From Polymorphobacter sp. (GTDB taxonomy: Bacteria; Pseudomonadota; Alphaproteobacteria; Sphingomonadales; Sphingomonadaceae): 46,413 nt of DNA. The stretch spans positions 1-46,413 of the forward strand of contig NZ_JANYGL010000089.1 in assembly GCF_025362435.1 (NCBI RefSeq). Reading direction: 5' to 3'. The translations under genes were made by a program, and so were the position numbers. Positions 25,467 through 34,914 of this stretch are shown here, piece by piece (within the stretch, counting starts at the first letter, position 1; each line of letters opens with the position of its first letter). Below the pieces are notes generated by a model, which made no database searches, was not told where the DNA came from, and worked only from the letters and a program-made list of their open reading frames with translations.

Positions 25467-28051
25467 ATCCGCCTTTGCGGGGGCGTGAAGAATAATTTGC
25501 GGAAGCTGATCGTGAAGGCGCGGCCGACCGGATCGAGATACGCCGGCTGATACGCCAGCGGCGTCGCTCCGGTCGTGTCGCGGACCCGCACGCGTGCGTC
25601 GGTGATGTTGGTGACGTTGAACGTCAGCCGCGTGCCGCGCAGCCACGGGTGGTCCTTGATCAGCCCGGCCATCTGCCCGGTATTCGCGAACAGGCGCAGG
25701 TTGGCGGTGGCGATCGGCGAGAAAGTCAGCCCGCCGTTCGGATCGATCGCGCTGGCGTCGACCCGTGTTCCCGAATGCCAGTTGCCGGATAGCCGCGCGC
25801 CGAGGCCGTCCTTCGAGAAGCCCGCCTGGACGTCGACGTCGTTGCGCGCCTGCCCGCCGCCCGATCCCAGCGCGCCGCCGTTGAGCAGGTCGAGCACCGG
25901 CACGCCCTGGCGGATGACGACGTCGTCGCGGAAATAGCGGCTGTAATAGACTGCGAACTGCAGGCGCCCGCCGTTTGCACCGCCGAAGCCGCCACCCCCG
26001 GGTCCGCGTCCGCCAGAGCCGCCGCCGGGGCCGCGTCCGCCACCACCTCCCGGTCCGCGCCCGCCGGCGCCCGGCGGCCCATCGCGGCGCACTCCGGCGA
26101 ACGGGTTGACCTGCTTTGACTTGAGCGGGACCGATAGGTTGAGACCGAGACGCATCGTATCGCTCGCCTCGCTGGCGAAGTTGATCGGGCGGGTATCGAG
26201 CTGGACGAGGTCGCCGCCGGCATCGCGGACGAAGCGGTCGGGGAACGCCGCCTCGATCGCCGCGCTGGTCGACGGGAAGCCGGCGATCGCGTTGTCGACC
26301 CGCGTCCGGACGTAGTTCGCGGTCAGCGTCAGGTCAGGCTTCTTGAGCGGCTTGAGGTTCAACTCGAGCTTGGTCACCTGCCGCTGGCTTGCCCGCAGCG
26401 TCGACGTGCCGCCGCTGATCTGGGTGACGAACGCGGTCGTGCCGGTGGCGGGGTCGAAGATCGCGACGTTGGGCGTGCTGACGACCGGCCCCTGGAGCTG
26501 CTGCGCCGACGGTGCGGCGTGGCTGGTGGTGTGACTGGCGATCACCGTCAGCGGGTCGATCGGCACCCAGTTGAGGCCGAAGCCGAGCGTCGTCAACGTG
26601 CCGAAGTCGGACAGATATTGCGCGGCAAAATTGCCGTTGAGCGTCAGGTCGCCGATGAAGCCGCCGAAGTCCTGCTTGCGGCTGGTGACCGGCACGTCGA
26701 AATTGACCTGCCCGCTGCCGATGTCGCGCTTGAAGTGCGTCGACGTTACGCGCGACGAGCGATCCGACGTGCTGTCGAAGCCGCTCGCGCTGCCGAAGAT
26801 CTTGACCGAGACGTTCGCCGTCCCCGCCGGCAGGTCGATCAGCGGCCCCGAGGCGAGCGCGTCGACGTTGCCGCTCGTCGAAAGGCTGCGTGCGGTGTCG
26901 GCGCCGCGCAGGATGACGAGCCCGCCGAACGGTGCGAGCGGGTCGCCGCCAGCGGTGACCGCGGCCTGGAAGGCGCTGCTGTCGGCGCCGCGGAGGGTGC
27001 TCGTCCGCGTGTCGCTGCGGTCGAGATTGCCGACGACCGACCAGTGCCAGCTCGAGCCGTCGCCGTTGAGCGTTCCGCCGAGGTGAAGCTGCGAGGTCTT
27101 GGTCTCGCCCGCCAGCGCGCCGAGGCCGGTGGCGTAGCGCAGGACCTGCGAGCCGTCGGTGGGAGCGAAGATGCTGGATGGCGGCACCGTCAGCAGGACG
27201 CTCGCCAGCCCGTTCTCGCCCTTGTTGTCGTCGAGCTCGGCGCGGAAATTTGCCGTCGCCGAGATGCCCCCGGCGAAGACGTGATTGTACACTGCGTTGA
27301 GCGAGCCGGTGTCTGACCCCTGCGTCAGCGTGCGGTAGCGCGTCAGGTCGGGCACCGGTGGCGACGCCGCGACGGGGCCGTTCGGCGCGTCGATGATGCC
27401 GCGATCGGCCTCGGTCAGCGCGTCGCTGTGGTTGTACTTGAGGTCGACGTTGAGGCGCCCGTTCTTCTGGATGCGAAGGTAGTCCCCCGTCGCGCGCTCG
27501 TTCGCCGCCCCGCCCTCGGTCGCCGCGCCGCCGCCGGCCTCGATCGTCTTGGAGCGAAAACGCTGGCGCAGCACGACGTTGACCACCCGCTGGTCGGCCG
27601 CATAGCCGTATTTGAGCGCGACTTCCTCGGGCAGGATGTCGACCCGCGCGATCGCCTCGGTCGGAATGTCTCTGATCTCGCTGAAGCCCGAGATGCGCCG
27701 CCCGTTGAGCAGGACCAGCGGCGCGCCGCCGGAGCCGCGATCCGACCGCGTCTGCGGCGATAGTTCATCGAGCAGGTCGGAAATCGACGACACGCCGTAG
27801 CTGCGGATGTCTGCCGGGCCGAGCTGGAGCTCGGGCTTGATGTCACCGAGCACCGCGCCCGGCTGGTTGCGCGTCCCCGTGACGACGATATCGGGGTCCT
27901 CGGGAACGGCAGCGTCCGCTGCCGCCGCTGCAGCTGCCGCCGCGGGGGCTTGCTGGCCCGATGCAGGGTGCGTCCCCAGCCCAGCCAGCGTCGACATCGC
28001 AACCCAATAGATTCTTGTTCGCGATTTCACGAACGCCTTACGCCGCGACAA
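25451..28051 (-). CDS. TonB-dependent receptor with a Gly/Pro/Arg-rich insertion (third)
   Basis: This receptor has about 866 residues. I chose the TTG at 28051 because AAGGGA lies 7 nt upstream and a signal peptide follows (WVAMSTLAGLGTHPASGQ); a GTG at 28024 is a fair alternative. An Ala tract precedes the TonB-box-like DIVVTGTRN. The plug has APLVLLNGRRISGF and EEVALKYGYAADQRVVNVVL, a variant of the usual YGSDAxGGVINF motif. Residues about 657-694 are a low-complexity Gly/Pro/Arg run set in the barrel. The C terminus is FTISFRKLFF followed by a short Pro/Arg-rich tail, so the usual terminal Phe is not last. It is divergent from ada. The ligand is unknown. Confidence 0.88.
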   Translation of the reverse strand: MSRRKAFVKSRTRIYWVAMSTLAGLGTHPASGQQAPAAAAAAAAADAAVPEDPDIVVTGTRNQPGAVLGDIKPELQLGPADIRSYGVSSISDLLDELSPQTRSDRGSGGAPLVLLNGRRISGFSEIRDIPTEAIARVDILPEEVALKYGYAADQRVVNVVLRQRFRSKTIEAGGGAATEGGAANERATGDYLRIQKNGRLNVDLKYNHSDALTEADRGIIDAPNGPVAASPPVPDLTRYRTLTQGSDTGSLNAVYNHVFAGGISATANFRAELDDNKGENGLASVLLTVPPSSIFAPTDGSQVLRYATGLGALAGETKTSQLHLGGTLNGDGSSWHWSVVGNLDRSDTRTSTLRGADSSAFQAAVTAGGDPLAPFGGLVILRGADTARSLSTSGNVDALASGPLIDLPAGTANVSVKIFGSASGFDSTSDRSSRVTSTHFKRDIGSGQVNFDVPVTSRKQDFGGFIGDLTLNGNFAAQYLSDFGTLTTLGFGLNWVPIDPLTVIASHTTSHAAPSAQQLQGPVVSTPNVAIFDPATGTTAFVTQISGGTSTLRASQRQVTKLELNLKPLKKPDLTLTANYVRTRVDNAIAGFPSTSAAIEAAFPDRFVRDAGGDLVQLDTRPINFASEASDTMRLGLNLSVPLKSKQVNPFAGVRRDGPPGAGGRGPGGGGGRGPGGGSGGRGPGGGGFGGANGGRLQFAVYYSRYFRDDVVIRQGVPVLDLLNGGALGSGGGQARNDVDVQAGFSKDGLGARLSGNWHSGTRVDASAIDPNGGLTFSPIATANLRLFANTGQMAGLIKDHPWLRGTRLTFNVTNITDARVRVRDTTGATPLAYQPAYLDPVGRAFTISFRKLFFTPPQRRIPPPS
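25970..26083 (-). repeat. In-frame GGRGPGGG-type repeat tract inside the TBDR gene
   Basis: About 114 nt encode imperfect repeats of GGRGPGGG (about residues 657-694 of the receptor). The tract sits between barrel strands and keeps frame. Its GC-rich repeats are prone to slippage, so length may vary between strains. Confidence 0.7.
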
Positions 28052-28208
28052 TGTGACATCCCTTGAGCTAATTGATGGCGTCCCGGATTCGTGAGCGCGC
28101 GCGGTCTTTGCCGCACGATCGGTCGCCGGACCAGCCCGCACGTCCCGTCGCGCTGGCGACGTCCGAAAACCGCCAGACGGCGGCGCGGAGCAAGCCTATA
28201 CAAGGCGG

Positions 28209-29318
28209 ATGGCGACGATCCTATCCGACCCGGCCCTCGACGGCGCTGCCTGCTACGCCGCGATCGTCGCGCGCGATGCCGCCGCCGACGGGCGCTTTTT
28301 CACCTGCGTCAGGACGACCGGCATCTTCTGCCGCCCGGTCTGCCCGGCGCGCACCCCGTTGCTGAAGAACGTCGGCTTCGTTGCGAGCGCCGCCGCTGCC
28401 GTCGCCGCGGGCTATCGCGCGTGCAAGCGCTGCCGCCCTGACGCTGCGCCCGGCAGCGCGGCGTGGGATGGCAGCGCGGCGAGCGTTCGCCGCGCGCTCG
28501 CGCTGATCGACGCGGGCGGGCTCGACGAGACCAAAGTGGACATCCTCGGCGACCGGCTCGGGCTCGGCGAGCGGCAGGTGCGGCGGTTGTTCGGCAAGCA
28601 CCTCGGCGCGCCGCCGGTCGCGGTCGCGCAGGCGAAGCGCCTCGCCGCCGCGAACGAGCTGATCGCGGGCACGCTGCCGCTGGCGCAAGTCGCGCTCGCG
28701 GCGGGCTTCGGCAGCGTCCGCCGCTTCAACGAACTCTACCGTGCCGTCCACGGCGAAACCCCCGCCGCGCGCCGCGCCCACCTCCGCAAAGGAACGACGA
28801 TGAACCTGATCCTGTCGCGCTACGCCTCGCCGGTCGGCGAGATACTGATCGTCACCGATGGCGACACGCTGCGTGCGCTCGACTTTGCCGACTATGAGGC
28901 GCGGATGCTGAGGCTCCTCGCGCGCCACTACGGCACGGTCGTTTTGGCCGAAGGCGACGCCCCCACCGCTGTCACCACCGCGCTCGATGCATACTTCGCC
29001 GGGGACGCGACCGCGCTCGACGCGCTGCCGGTGGCGACCGGGGGAAGCGAGTTCCAGCGGTCGGTCTGGGCAGCGCTGCGCGCGATTCCGGCGGGGACGA
29101 CGACCGGCTACGGCGCGCTTGCGGCGGCGCTGGGCAATCCGGGAGCGGCGCGTGCGGTCGGGCTGGCGAACGGCGCGAACCCGATCGGCATCGTCGTGCC
29201 GTGCCATCGCGTGATCGGCGCGAACGGGACGTTGACGGGGTATGCGGGGGGTGTGGCGCGCAAGGAATGGCTGCTGCGGCACGAGGGGGCACTGCGCCAC
29301 GAGGGCGCGCTGCTCTAA
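28209..29318 (+). CDS. ada: Bifunctional Ada: DNA methyl-phosphotriester repair, AraC-type regulator and O6-methylguanine-DNA methyltransferase
   Basis: This 369-residue protein has all parts of E. coli Ada. The N-terminal zinc domain has TTGIFCRPVCPAR and RACKRCRPD (Cys41, 45, 72 and 75), where one Cys takes methyl from phosphotriesters. The AraC-type helix-turn-helix region spans about 90-190 (including LAQVALAAGFGSVRRFNELYR). The methyltransferase domain has the suicide cysteine Cys332 in VVPCHRVIG. The last residues contain a small tandem duplication, RHEGAL twice. It appears to be its own transcription unit, and its product should activate its own promoter after alkylation damage. It is divergent from a TBDR gene and convergent with pccA. 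Confidence 0.96.
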   Translation: MATILSDPALDGAACYAAIVARDAAADGRFFTCVRTTGIFCRPVCPARTPLLKNVGFVASAAAAVAAGYRACKRCRPDAAPGSAAWDGSAASVRRALALIDAGGLDETKVDILGDRLGLGERQVRRLFGKHLGAPPVAVAQAKRLAAANELIAGTLPLAQVALAAGFGSVRRFNELYRAVHGETPAARRAHLRKGTTMNLILSRYASPVGEILIVTDGDTLRALDFADYEARMLRLLARHYGTVVLAEGDAPTAVTTALDAYFAGDATALDALPVATGGSEFQRSVWAALRAIPAGTTTGYGALAAALGNPGAARAVGLANGANPIGIVVPCHRVIGANGTLTGYAGGVARKEWLLRHEGALRHEGALL

Positions 29319-29319
29319 C

Positions 29320-29345
29320 TCCTCCCCCGCAAGGGCGAGGGAGGA
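29320..29345. terminator. Hairpin between the convergent ada and pccA genes
   Basis: TCCTCCCCCGC pairs with GGCGAGGGAGGA across a short AAG loop with one mismatch, filling the 32-nt gap between the two stop codons. It is followed by ATTT on the ada side. It is a likely bidirectional terminator. Confidence 0.6.
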
Positions 29346-29350
29346 TTTAG

Positions 29351-31369
29351 CTAGACCTCGAACTCGACGATCACCGCGTCGACCGCGAGGCTCTCCCCGA
29401 CCTTCGCCCGGACTTCCTTGACCACCGCACTCTTCTCCGCGCGAAGGATGTTCTCCATCTTCATCGCCTCGATCGTCGCGACCGCTTGCCCCGCCTCGAC
29501 GCGGTCGCCGGGTGCCACCGCCAGTGACACGAGCAGCCCCGGCATCGGCGACAGGACGAAGCGCGACAGGTCGGGCGGGACCTTGACGAGCATGTGGCCG
29601 GCAAGTTCGGCGGCGCGCGGAGTGAGGACGCGGACGTTGGCGGCGCGGCCGCCGGTGGTCAGGCGGAAGCCGACCGGACGGCCGTCGACCGCGACCGATA
29701 CCTCGACGCTCGCGGTCGAGCCGTCGCTGTCCTGGATCCGCGCGACGAACAGCGGCTCGCCGACGCGCCAGTCCGTCGTGACGCGGACCTCGCGCGCGGT
29801 GTCGCCGGTCCCGATCAACAGCTCATAGGCATCGCCGGTCGCGAGCACACCGACCGGCACGTGCTCGCCGTCGAGTTCGACGACCCAGTCCTCGCCGAAC
29901 ACCGCGCCGTTGCCGCTCAACTGGCCGTCGATCAACTGCGCGCGCTCGGTCAGGACCGCGTTCATCACCGCCGCGGCGGCGATCATCGTCGTCGTTCCCG
30001 CCTCGCTCACCGGGCTGCCGTGGAAGCCGTCGGGATATTCCTCGGCGATGAATGCCGTCGTCACCGCCTCGCCCGCCTGGAAGCGCGGGTGCGCCATTAC
30101 CGCCCCGAGGAAGTCGATGTTGTGGCCGATCCCGCGGATCAGATACTGGTCGAGCGCCTTTGCCTGCGCCGCAATCGCCCCGGCGCGGGTGGGAGCATGG
30201 GTGATCAGCTTGGCGATCATCGGGTCGTAGAAGCGGCTGATCTCGCTGCCCTCGACGACGCCGGTGTCGACGCGCGCGGGCGGTGACGGCGGGACATAGG
30301 TCGCCAGCCGCCCGATCGACGGCAGGAAGCCGCGATACGGGTCCTCGGCATAGATCCGCGTCTCGATCGCCCAGCCGTCGAGGCGGACGTCTCCTTGCGT
30401 GAAGCCGAGCGGTTCGCCCGCGGCGACGCGGATCATCGCCTCGACGAGATCGACGCCGGTGATCGCCTCGGTCACCGGATGCTCGACCTGGAGGCGGGTG
30501 TTCATTTCGAGGAAGTAGAAGCTGCGGTCGGCCCCGGCGATGAACTCGACCGTCCCGGCGCTGGTGTAGCCGACGCCCTTCGCTAGCGCGACCGCCTGCT
30601 CGCCCATCGCCTTGCGCATCTCGGGGGTGACGAAGGGGGAGGGGGCCTCCTCGACGACCTTCTGGTGGCGGCGCTGGATCGAGCAGTCGCGCTCGTTCAG
30701 ATAGACGATGTTGCCGTGGGCGTCGCCGAGCAGCTGAATCTCGATGTGGCGCGGCTGCTCGATGAACTTCTCGATGAAGACGCGGTCGTCGCCGAAGCTC
30801 GCCAAACCCTCGCGCTTGGTCGCCTCGAAACCGTCGCGGACGTCGGTCTCGCTCCACGCCAGCCGCATCCCCTTGCCGCCGCCACCGGCGCTCGCCTTCA
30901 TCATTACCGGATAGCCGATCTCGCCGGCGATGCGGACGGCGTGGTCGGTGTCGTCGATCTCACCGACGAAGCCGGGGACGACCGAGACGCCCGCGATCTT
31001 GGCGAGCTTTTTCGATTCGATCTTGTCGCCCATCGCCGCGATCGCCGTCGCGGGCGGGCCGATGAACACGACGCCGGCCTTGTCGCAGGCTTCGCGGAAG
31101 CTCGCGCGTTCGGACAGGAAGCCGTAGCCCGGATGGACCGCCTGCGCGCCGGTGGCGAGGCACGCGGCGATGATCGCGTCGCCGAGCAGGTAGCTTTCGG
31201 CGGCGGGCGGCGGTCCAAGTCGCACCGCCTCGTCGGCCATCTCGACATGGAGCGCCCCGGCGTCGGCGTCGGAATAGACCGCGACCGTCGCGATCCCCAT
31301 CTTGCGGCACGACCGGATCACCCGGCAGGCGATCTCGCCGCGATTGGCGATGAGGATTTTTGTGAACAT
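29351..31369 (-). CDS. pccA: Biotin-dependent acyl-CoA carboxylase alpha subunit, probably propionyl-CoA carboxylase
   Basis: This 672-residue subunit would carboxylate biotin and carry it to the beta subunit. The biotin carboxylase domain (about residues 1-450) begins FTKILIANRGEIACRVIR, includes the Gly-rich ATP loop (KASAGGGGKGMR) and EMNTRLQVEHPVTE. A linker domain follows, then the carrier domain with the biotinylation motif EAMKMEN (Lys637). I placed the start at 31369, where AGGGAG lies upstream and the conserved N terminus begins; an ATG at 31396 would add nine unlikely residues. The matching beta subunit is about 13.5 kb away, not adjacent. Methylcrotonyl-CoA carboxylase is the main alternative, but pairing with PccB favours propionyl-CoA. 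Confidence 0.9.
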   Translation of the reverse strand: MFTKILIANRGEIACRVIRSCRKMGIATVAVYSDADAGALHVEMADEAVRLGPPPAAESYLLGDAIIAACLATGAQAVHPGYGFLSERASFREACDKAGVVFIGPPATAIAAMGDKIESKKLAKIAGVSVVPGFVGEIDDTDHAVRIAGEIGYPVMMKASAGGGGKGMRLAWSETDVRDGFEATKREGLASFGDDRVFIEKFIEQPRHIEIQLLGDAHGNIVYLNERDCSIQRRHQKVVEEAPSPFVTPEMRKAMGEQAVALAKGVGYTSAGTVEFIAGADRSFYFLEMNTRLQVEHPVTEAITGVDLVEAMIRVAAGEPLGFTQGDVRLDGWAIETRIYAEDPYRGFLPSIGRLATYVPPSPPARVDTGVVEGSEISRFYDPMIAKLITHAPTRAGAIAAQAKALDQYLIRGIGHNIDFLGAVMAHPRFQAGEAVTTAFIAEEYPDGFHGSPVSEAGTTTMIAAAAVMNAVLTERAQLIDGQLSGNGAVFGEDWVVELDGEHVPVGVLATGDAYELLIGTGDTAREVRVTTDWRVGEPLFVARIQDSDGSTASVEVSVAVDGRPVGFRLTTGGRAANVRVLTPRAAELAGHMLVKVPPDLSRFVLSPMPGLLVSLAVAPGDRVEAGQAVATIEAMKMENILRAEKSAVVKEVRAKVGESLAVDAVIVEFEV

Positions 31370-31437
31370 GGTTGCTCCCTGACAGCCGTCGTTCAACCTA
31401 GCGTTGACGGCGCCGTCAAGTGGCGGGGGTCAATCCC

Positions 31438-32772
31438 CTAGGCTACGGCGGCCCCCTGCACACGGCGAAGGGCGAGCAGCAGCCCCGCCGCGACCAGTGC
31501 GCCCGAACCGACGATCGCGATCGACAGCGCGATGCTCGTCCCCGCCGCGATCAGGAAGCCGCCGATCACAGGCCCGAGGACTGCGCCAGCGCGGCCGATA
31601 CCGATCGCGAGGCCGGTACCGGTCACGCGCAGCTCGGCGGGAAACGTCCGGGCGATCAGCGCATAGAGGCCGACGATGCCGCTGTAGACGAAAATCCCGG
31701 CGAGAAACGCCATGCCCTGGAGCGCGGCCAGGCCCGAGACGTGGCCGAAGACGACGAAGGTCACCGCCGTCCCGACCATCGCGAAAACGACGAGGCGGGT
31801 CAGGCCGAAGCGCGGTGCCGCCCAGCCGAAGGCCGAGCCGCCGAGGACGCCGCCGAGGCTCATCAATGCCGACGTGCGGATCGCGTCGGGGGCGGTGTAG
31901 CCGATATCGGTCAACAGCTTCGGCAGCCAGCCGGAGAAGAAATAGAAGGTCGTGATGTGGAGGAAATACGCGGCGACGATGAGCAGCGTGACGACGCGGA
32001 AGCGCGGGCCGAACAGCTCGACGAAGCTGCCGCGCGACACCGGCGCGGCGGTGAGAACGACGCCTGCGGCGAGCGGCGGATGGCCCATGCGGGCGAGGAT
32101 TCGGTCGATCTGCTGGCGCGCCGCGGGCGTGCCCTGCCGGGCGAGGAATTCGAGCGACTCGGGCAGGCCGAACCAGACGATCGGGATGAAGACCGCGGTG
32201 ACGAGTCCGCCGGCGACGAAAATCGACTGCCAGCCGTGTGTGACGACAAGCTCGGCAACGGCGAACCCGCCGATCAGCCCGCCGAGCGGCAGCCCGATCG
32301 TCATCACCGCTACCGACAGGTCGCGCCGCCGCTCGTTGGCGAATTCCGATGCGACGGCGTTGATCGTCGCGACCATTCCGCCGATCCCGACCCCGGTGAG
32401 GACCCGCCACAGGCAGAGCGTGACGATGCCGGTCGATGTTGCCGTCAGGAGCATGCCGACCGCCATGAAGACGAGGCTGGCGAGGATCAACGGACGCCGG
32501 CCGTGCCGGTCGCCGAGGGGGGCGAGCGCCAGCGACCCGATCGACATGCCGACGAGGCCCGACGACAGCGCGATCCCGAGCTGCGCCGGGCCGATGCCCC
32601 ACGCCTTGGTGATCCCCGGGGCGGCGAAGGTGATCGACAGCACGTCGAAGCCGTCGAGCGCATTGAGCGCAACCGACAGCGCCACCGCAGCGATCTGCAC
32701 GCGGCTCATCGGCGCCTTCGCCAGCGCCAGCGTCACCGGATTGCCGCCCGCCACTGTTGAAGGTCCTGCCAT
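31438..32772 (-). CDS. MFS aromatic acid:H+ symporter (AAHS family, PcaK-like)
   Basis: This 444-residue inner-membrane protein has 12 hydrophobic helices. Helix 1 has ALDGFDVLSITFAAPGI, whose DGFD aspartates (Asp40, Asp43) match those needed for uptake in PcaK. The loop 2-3 signature is LGDRHGRRPLI. Known members import 4-hydroxybenzoate, protocatechuate, vanillate or similar acids with protons. It starts 17 nt after folB, so it is part of the metF-purU-folD-folB operon. That and the nearby ligM suggest vanillate or a related methoxylated acid as substrate, which is inference. Confidence 0.9.
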   Translation of the reverse strand: MAGPSTVAGGNPVTLALAKAPMSRVQIAAVALSVALNALDGFDVLSITFAAPGITKAWGIGPAQLGIALSSGLVGMSIGSLALAPLGDRHGRRPLILASLVFMAVGMLLTATSTGIVTLCLWRVLTGVGIGGMVATINAVASEFANERRRDLSVAVMTIGLPLGGLIGGFAVAELVVTHGWQSIFVAGGLVTAVFIPIVWFGLPESLEFLARQGTPAARQQIDRILARMGHPPLAAGVVLTAAPVSRGSFVELFGPRFRVVTLLIVAAYFLHITTFYFFSGWLPKLLTDIGYTAPDAIRTSALMSLGGVLGGSAFGWAAPRFGLTRLVVFAMVGTAVTFVVFGHVSGLAALQGMAFLAGIFVYSGIVGLYALIARTFPAELRVTGTGLAIGIGRAGAVLGPVIGGFLIAAGTSIALSIAIVGSGALVAAGLLLALRRVQGAAVA

Positions 32773-32789
32773 ACGAGCTCCCCGATCGA

Positions 32790-33179
32790 TTACGCTGCCG
32801 CCCGCGGCCGGCTTGCTTGACCACTATCGCGCACGAGCCTCGTCGAAACCGACGCGGTCCCCGACGCGAGCGCGCCGGGCTTGTCGACGGTGACGTCGAC
32901 ACCAGATACCCCGGGCAGCCGCAGACAACAAACCGCGAGCCGGTAGGCAAAGGTCTCGATCAGCGCGATCCGCGTCGCCGCGAGGCCTTCGGCGGCGGCG
33001 ACGACCGCCTGATAGTCGACGGTCGCCTCGATCCGGTCGGCGTCGACGCGCTCGACCTCGAGGCGGACCGAGATGACCAGCGGCTGGCGGCGGCCGATTT
33101 CGTGATGATAGATCCCGATATCGGCATCGACGACGAGGTCGCGCACCGCGATCCGAGTATATTCGACGCGCTCAACCAT
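32790..33179 (-). CDS. folB: Dihydroneopterin aldolase-like protein (FolB family)
   Basis: This 129-residue protein matches FolB in length and active-site residues. Glu27 is in IGIYHHE, Tyr56 in VDYQAV, Glu75 in ALIETF and Lys100 in DKPGAL. FolB converts 7,8-dihydroneopterin to the pterin used in folate synthesis. The gene overlaps folD by 8 nt, so translation is coupled. Being inside a C1-folate operon it may enlarge the tetrahydrofolate pool that LigM needs. It could be a second copy beside a housekeeping folB elsewhere. FolX-type epimerase activity is an alternative. Confidence 0.82.
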   Translation of the reverse strand: MVERVEYTRIAVRDLVVDADIGIYHHEIGRRQPLVISVRLEVERVDADRIEATVDYQAVVAAAEGLAATRIALIETFAYRLAVCCLRLPGVSGVDVTVDKPGALASGTASVSTRLVRDSGQASRPRAAA

Positions 33180-34044
33180 GCGGGGCCGCGAGCGACAGAT
33201 GCGCGGCGCGAACGGTATTGGCGAGCAGGCAGGCGATCGTCATCGGCCCGACGCCGCCCGGCACCGGGGTCGCGGCGCGGGCGTGGCCGATCTCGTCGAA
33301 GGCGACGTCGCCGACCAGCCGCGCCCGGCCATCGGCATCGACGACGCGGGTGATGCCGACGTCGATGACGACTGCGCCGGGCTTGATCCATGCGCCGCGG
33401 ACGAGGCGCGGGCTGCCCGCGGCGGCGACGACGATGTCGGCGGAGCGGACAATGTCGGCGAGGCCGCGCGTTGCGATATGCGTCACCGTCACGGTGCATT
33501 CGCGTTCGAGCAGCATCATCGCTACCGGCTTGCCGACGATGTTCGACTTGCCGATCACCACCGCGTCGAGCCCGCGATAGTCGGCGATGACGGTGTCGAG
33601 CAGTTCGAGGCAGCCGAGCGGCGTGCACGGCACCAGTCCCCCGGTCCCGGTCGACAGGCGCCCGACGTTGACCGGATGGAAGCCGTCGACGTCCTTCGCC
33701 GGATCGATCGCGTCGAGCACCCGGCCGGGGTCGATCTGCGGCGGCAGTGGCAGCTGGACGAGGATTCCGTGGACCTGCGGATCGGCGTTGAGCGCGGCGA
33801 TCAGCGCGAGCAGGTCGGGCTGGCTCGTGCCCGCATCGAGGCGATGCTCGACCGAGATCATGCCGACGCGCGCGGTCTCGGCGACCTTGCGCGCGACATA
33901 GACCGTGCTCGCGGCATCTTCGCCGACCAGTACCACGGCGAGGCAGGGGACGACGGCGTGGCGATCGCGGAACGCCGCGACGGCGCGCGCAGTATCGTCC
34001 GACAGCGACCGCGCCAGCGCGCGGCCATCGATGATGGCGACCAT
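33172..34044 (-). CDS. folD: Methylene-THF dehydrogenase / methenyl-THF cyclohydrolase FolD
   Basis: This 290-residue enzyme converts 5,10-methylene-THF to 10-formyl-THF with NADP reduction. The catalytic motif is [14 protein letters not shown] (Tyr49, Lys53). [15 protein letters not shown], the nucleotide-binding GKSNIVGKP and the C-terminal [10 protein letters not shown] are all present. It starts 4 nt after purU and overlaps folB. In this operon it would oxidise the methylene-THF made by MetF from demethylation-derived methyl-THF. It could be the cell's only FolD or an extra catabolic copy; the window cannot say. Confidence 0.95.
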   Translation of the reverse strand: MVAIIDGRALARSLSDDTARAVAAFRDRHAVVPCLAVVLVGEDAASTVYVARKVAETARVGMISVEHRLDAGTSQPDLLALIAALNADPQVHGILVQLPLPPQIDPGRVLDAIDPAKDVDGFHPVNVGRLSTGTGGLVPCTPLGCLELLDTVIADYRGLDAVVIGKSNIVGKPVAMMLLERECTVTVTHIATRGLADIVRSADIVVAAAGSPRLVRGAWIKPGAVVIDVGITRVVDADGRARLVGDVAFDEIGHARAATPVPGGVGPMTIACLLANTVRAAHLSLAAPHG

Positions 34045-34048
34045 CCGG

Positions 34049-34909
34049 TCAGTTCCGGAAGACGACCGTCCGCGTGCCGTTGAGCAGGATGCGGTCGTCG
34101 AGGTGATAGGCGACCGCGGTCGACAGGACGCGGCGTTCGATGTCGCGGCCCTTGCGGACGAGGTCCTCGGGGGTGTCGGCGTGGCTGATCGGCTCGACGT
34201 CCTGCGCGATGATCGGGCCTTCGTCGAGGTCGGCGGTGACGTAGTGCGCGGTCGCGCCGATCATCTTGACCCCGCGCGCGTGCGCCTGGTGGTACGGCTT
34301 GGCGCCCTTGAAGCCGGGCAGGAAGCTGTGGTGGATGTTGATGCATCGCCCGGCGAGGAAGGTCGTCAGGTCGTCCGACAGGATCTGCATGTAGCGTGCG
34401 AGGACGATGAGCTCCGCGCCGGTTTCCTCGACGATGCGCTTGATCTGCGCCTCCTGCGCCGGCTTGGTCTCGCGCGTCACCGGCAGGTAGTGATACGGAA
34501 TATCGCCGATCATCGAGATCTGCAGCGCATCGCGCGGATGGTTCGAGATGATGCCGACGACGTCCATCGACAGCTCGCCGATCCGGCGGCGATACAGAAT
34601 GTCGCCGAGGCAATGGTCGAACTTCGACACGAGGAGGAGGACGCGCTGGCGCTCGGTCGACGGGCGCAGCTTCCACGTCATTGCGTGCTCCGCGCCGATC
34701 ACGGCGAAATCGTTCCGCAGACGCTCGACCGTCACCGTCGGGTCGATCAGCTCGAACACCACCCGCATGAAGAACGAGCCGGTCTGGCGGTCGTCGAACT
34801 GCTGGGCGTCGACGATGTTGCCGCCATTCTTGGCCAGGAACATGGCGACCGTCGCGACCAGCCCGGGACGGTCGGGACACGATAGCGATAGCGTGCAGAT
34901 GTCGGTCAC
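34049..34909 (-). CDS. purU: Formyltetrahydrofolate deformylase PurU
   Basis: This 286-residue enzyme hydrolyses 10-formyl-THF to formate and THF. An N-terminal ACT domain (about residues 1-80: [18 protein letters not shown]) precedes a formyltransferase-like catalytic domain with [13 protein letters not shown], the invariant Asn/His pair, and [10 protein letters not shown] with the catalytic Asp. I chose the GTG at 34909 because AAGGGGGA precedes it and it lies 5 nt after metF. Here it would recycle THF and release formate at the end of the methyl oxidation route. I see no formate-THF ligase (ligH type) in the window. Confidence 0.95.
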   Translation of the reverse strand: MTDICTLSLSCPDRPGLVATVAMFLAKNGGNIVDAQQFDDRQTGSFFMRVVFELIDPTVTVERLRNDFAVIGAEHAMTWKLRPSTERQRVLLLVSKFDHCLGDILYRRRIGELSMDVVGIISNHPRDALQISMIGDIPYHYLPVTRETKPAQEAQIKRIVEETGAELIVLARYMQILSDDLTTFLAGRCINIHHSFLPGFKGAKPYHQAHARGVKMIGATAHYVTADLDEGPIIAQDVEPISHADTPEDLVRKGRDIERRVLSTAVAYHLDDRILLNGTRTVVFRN

Positions 34910-34914
34910 GCCGG

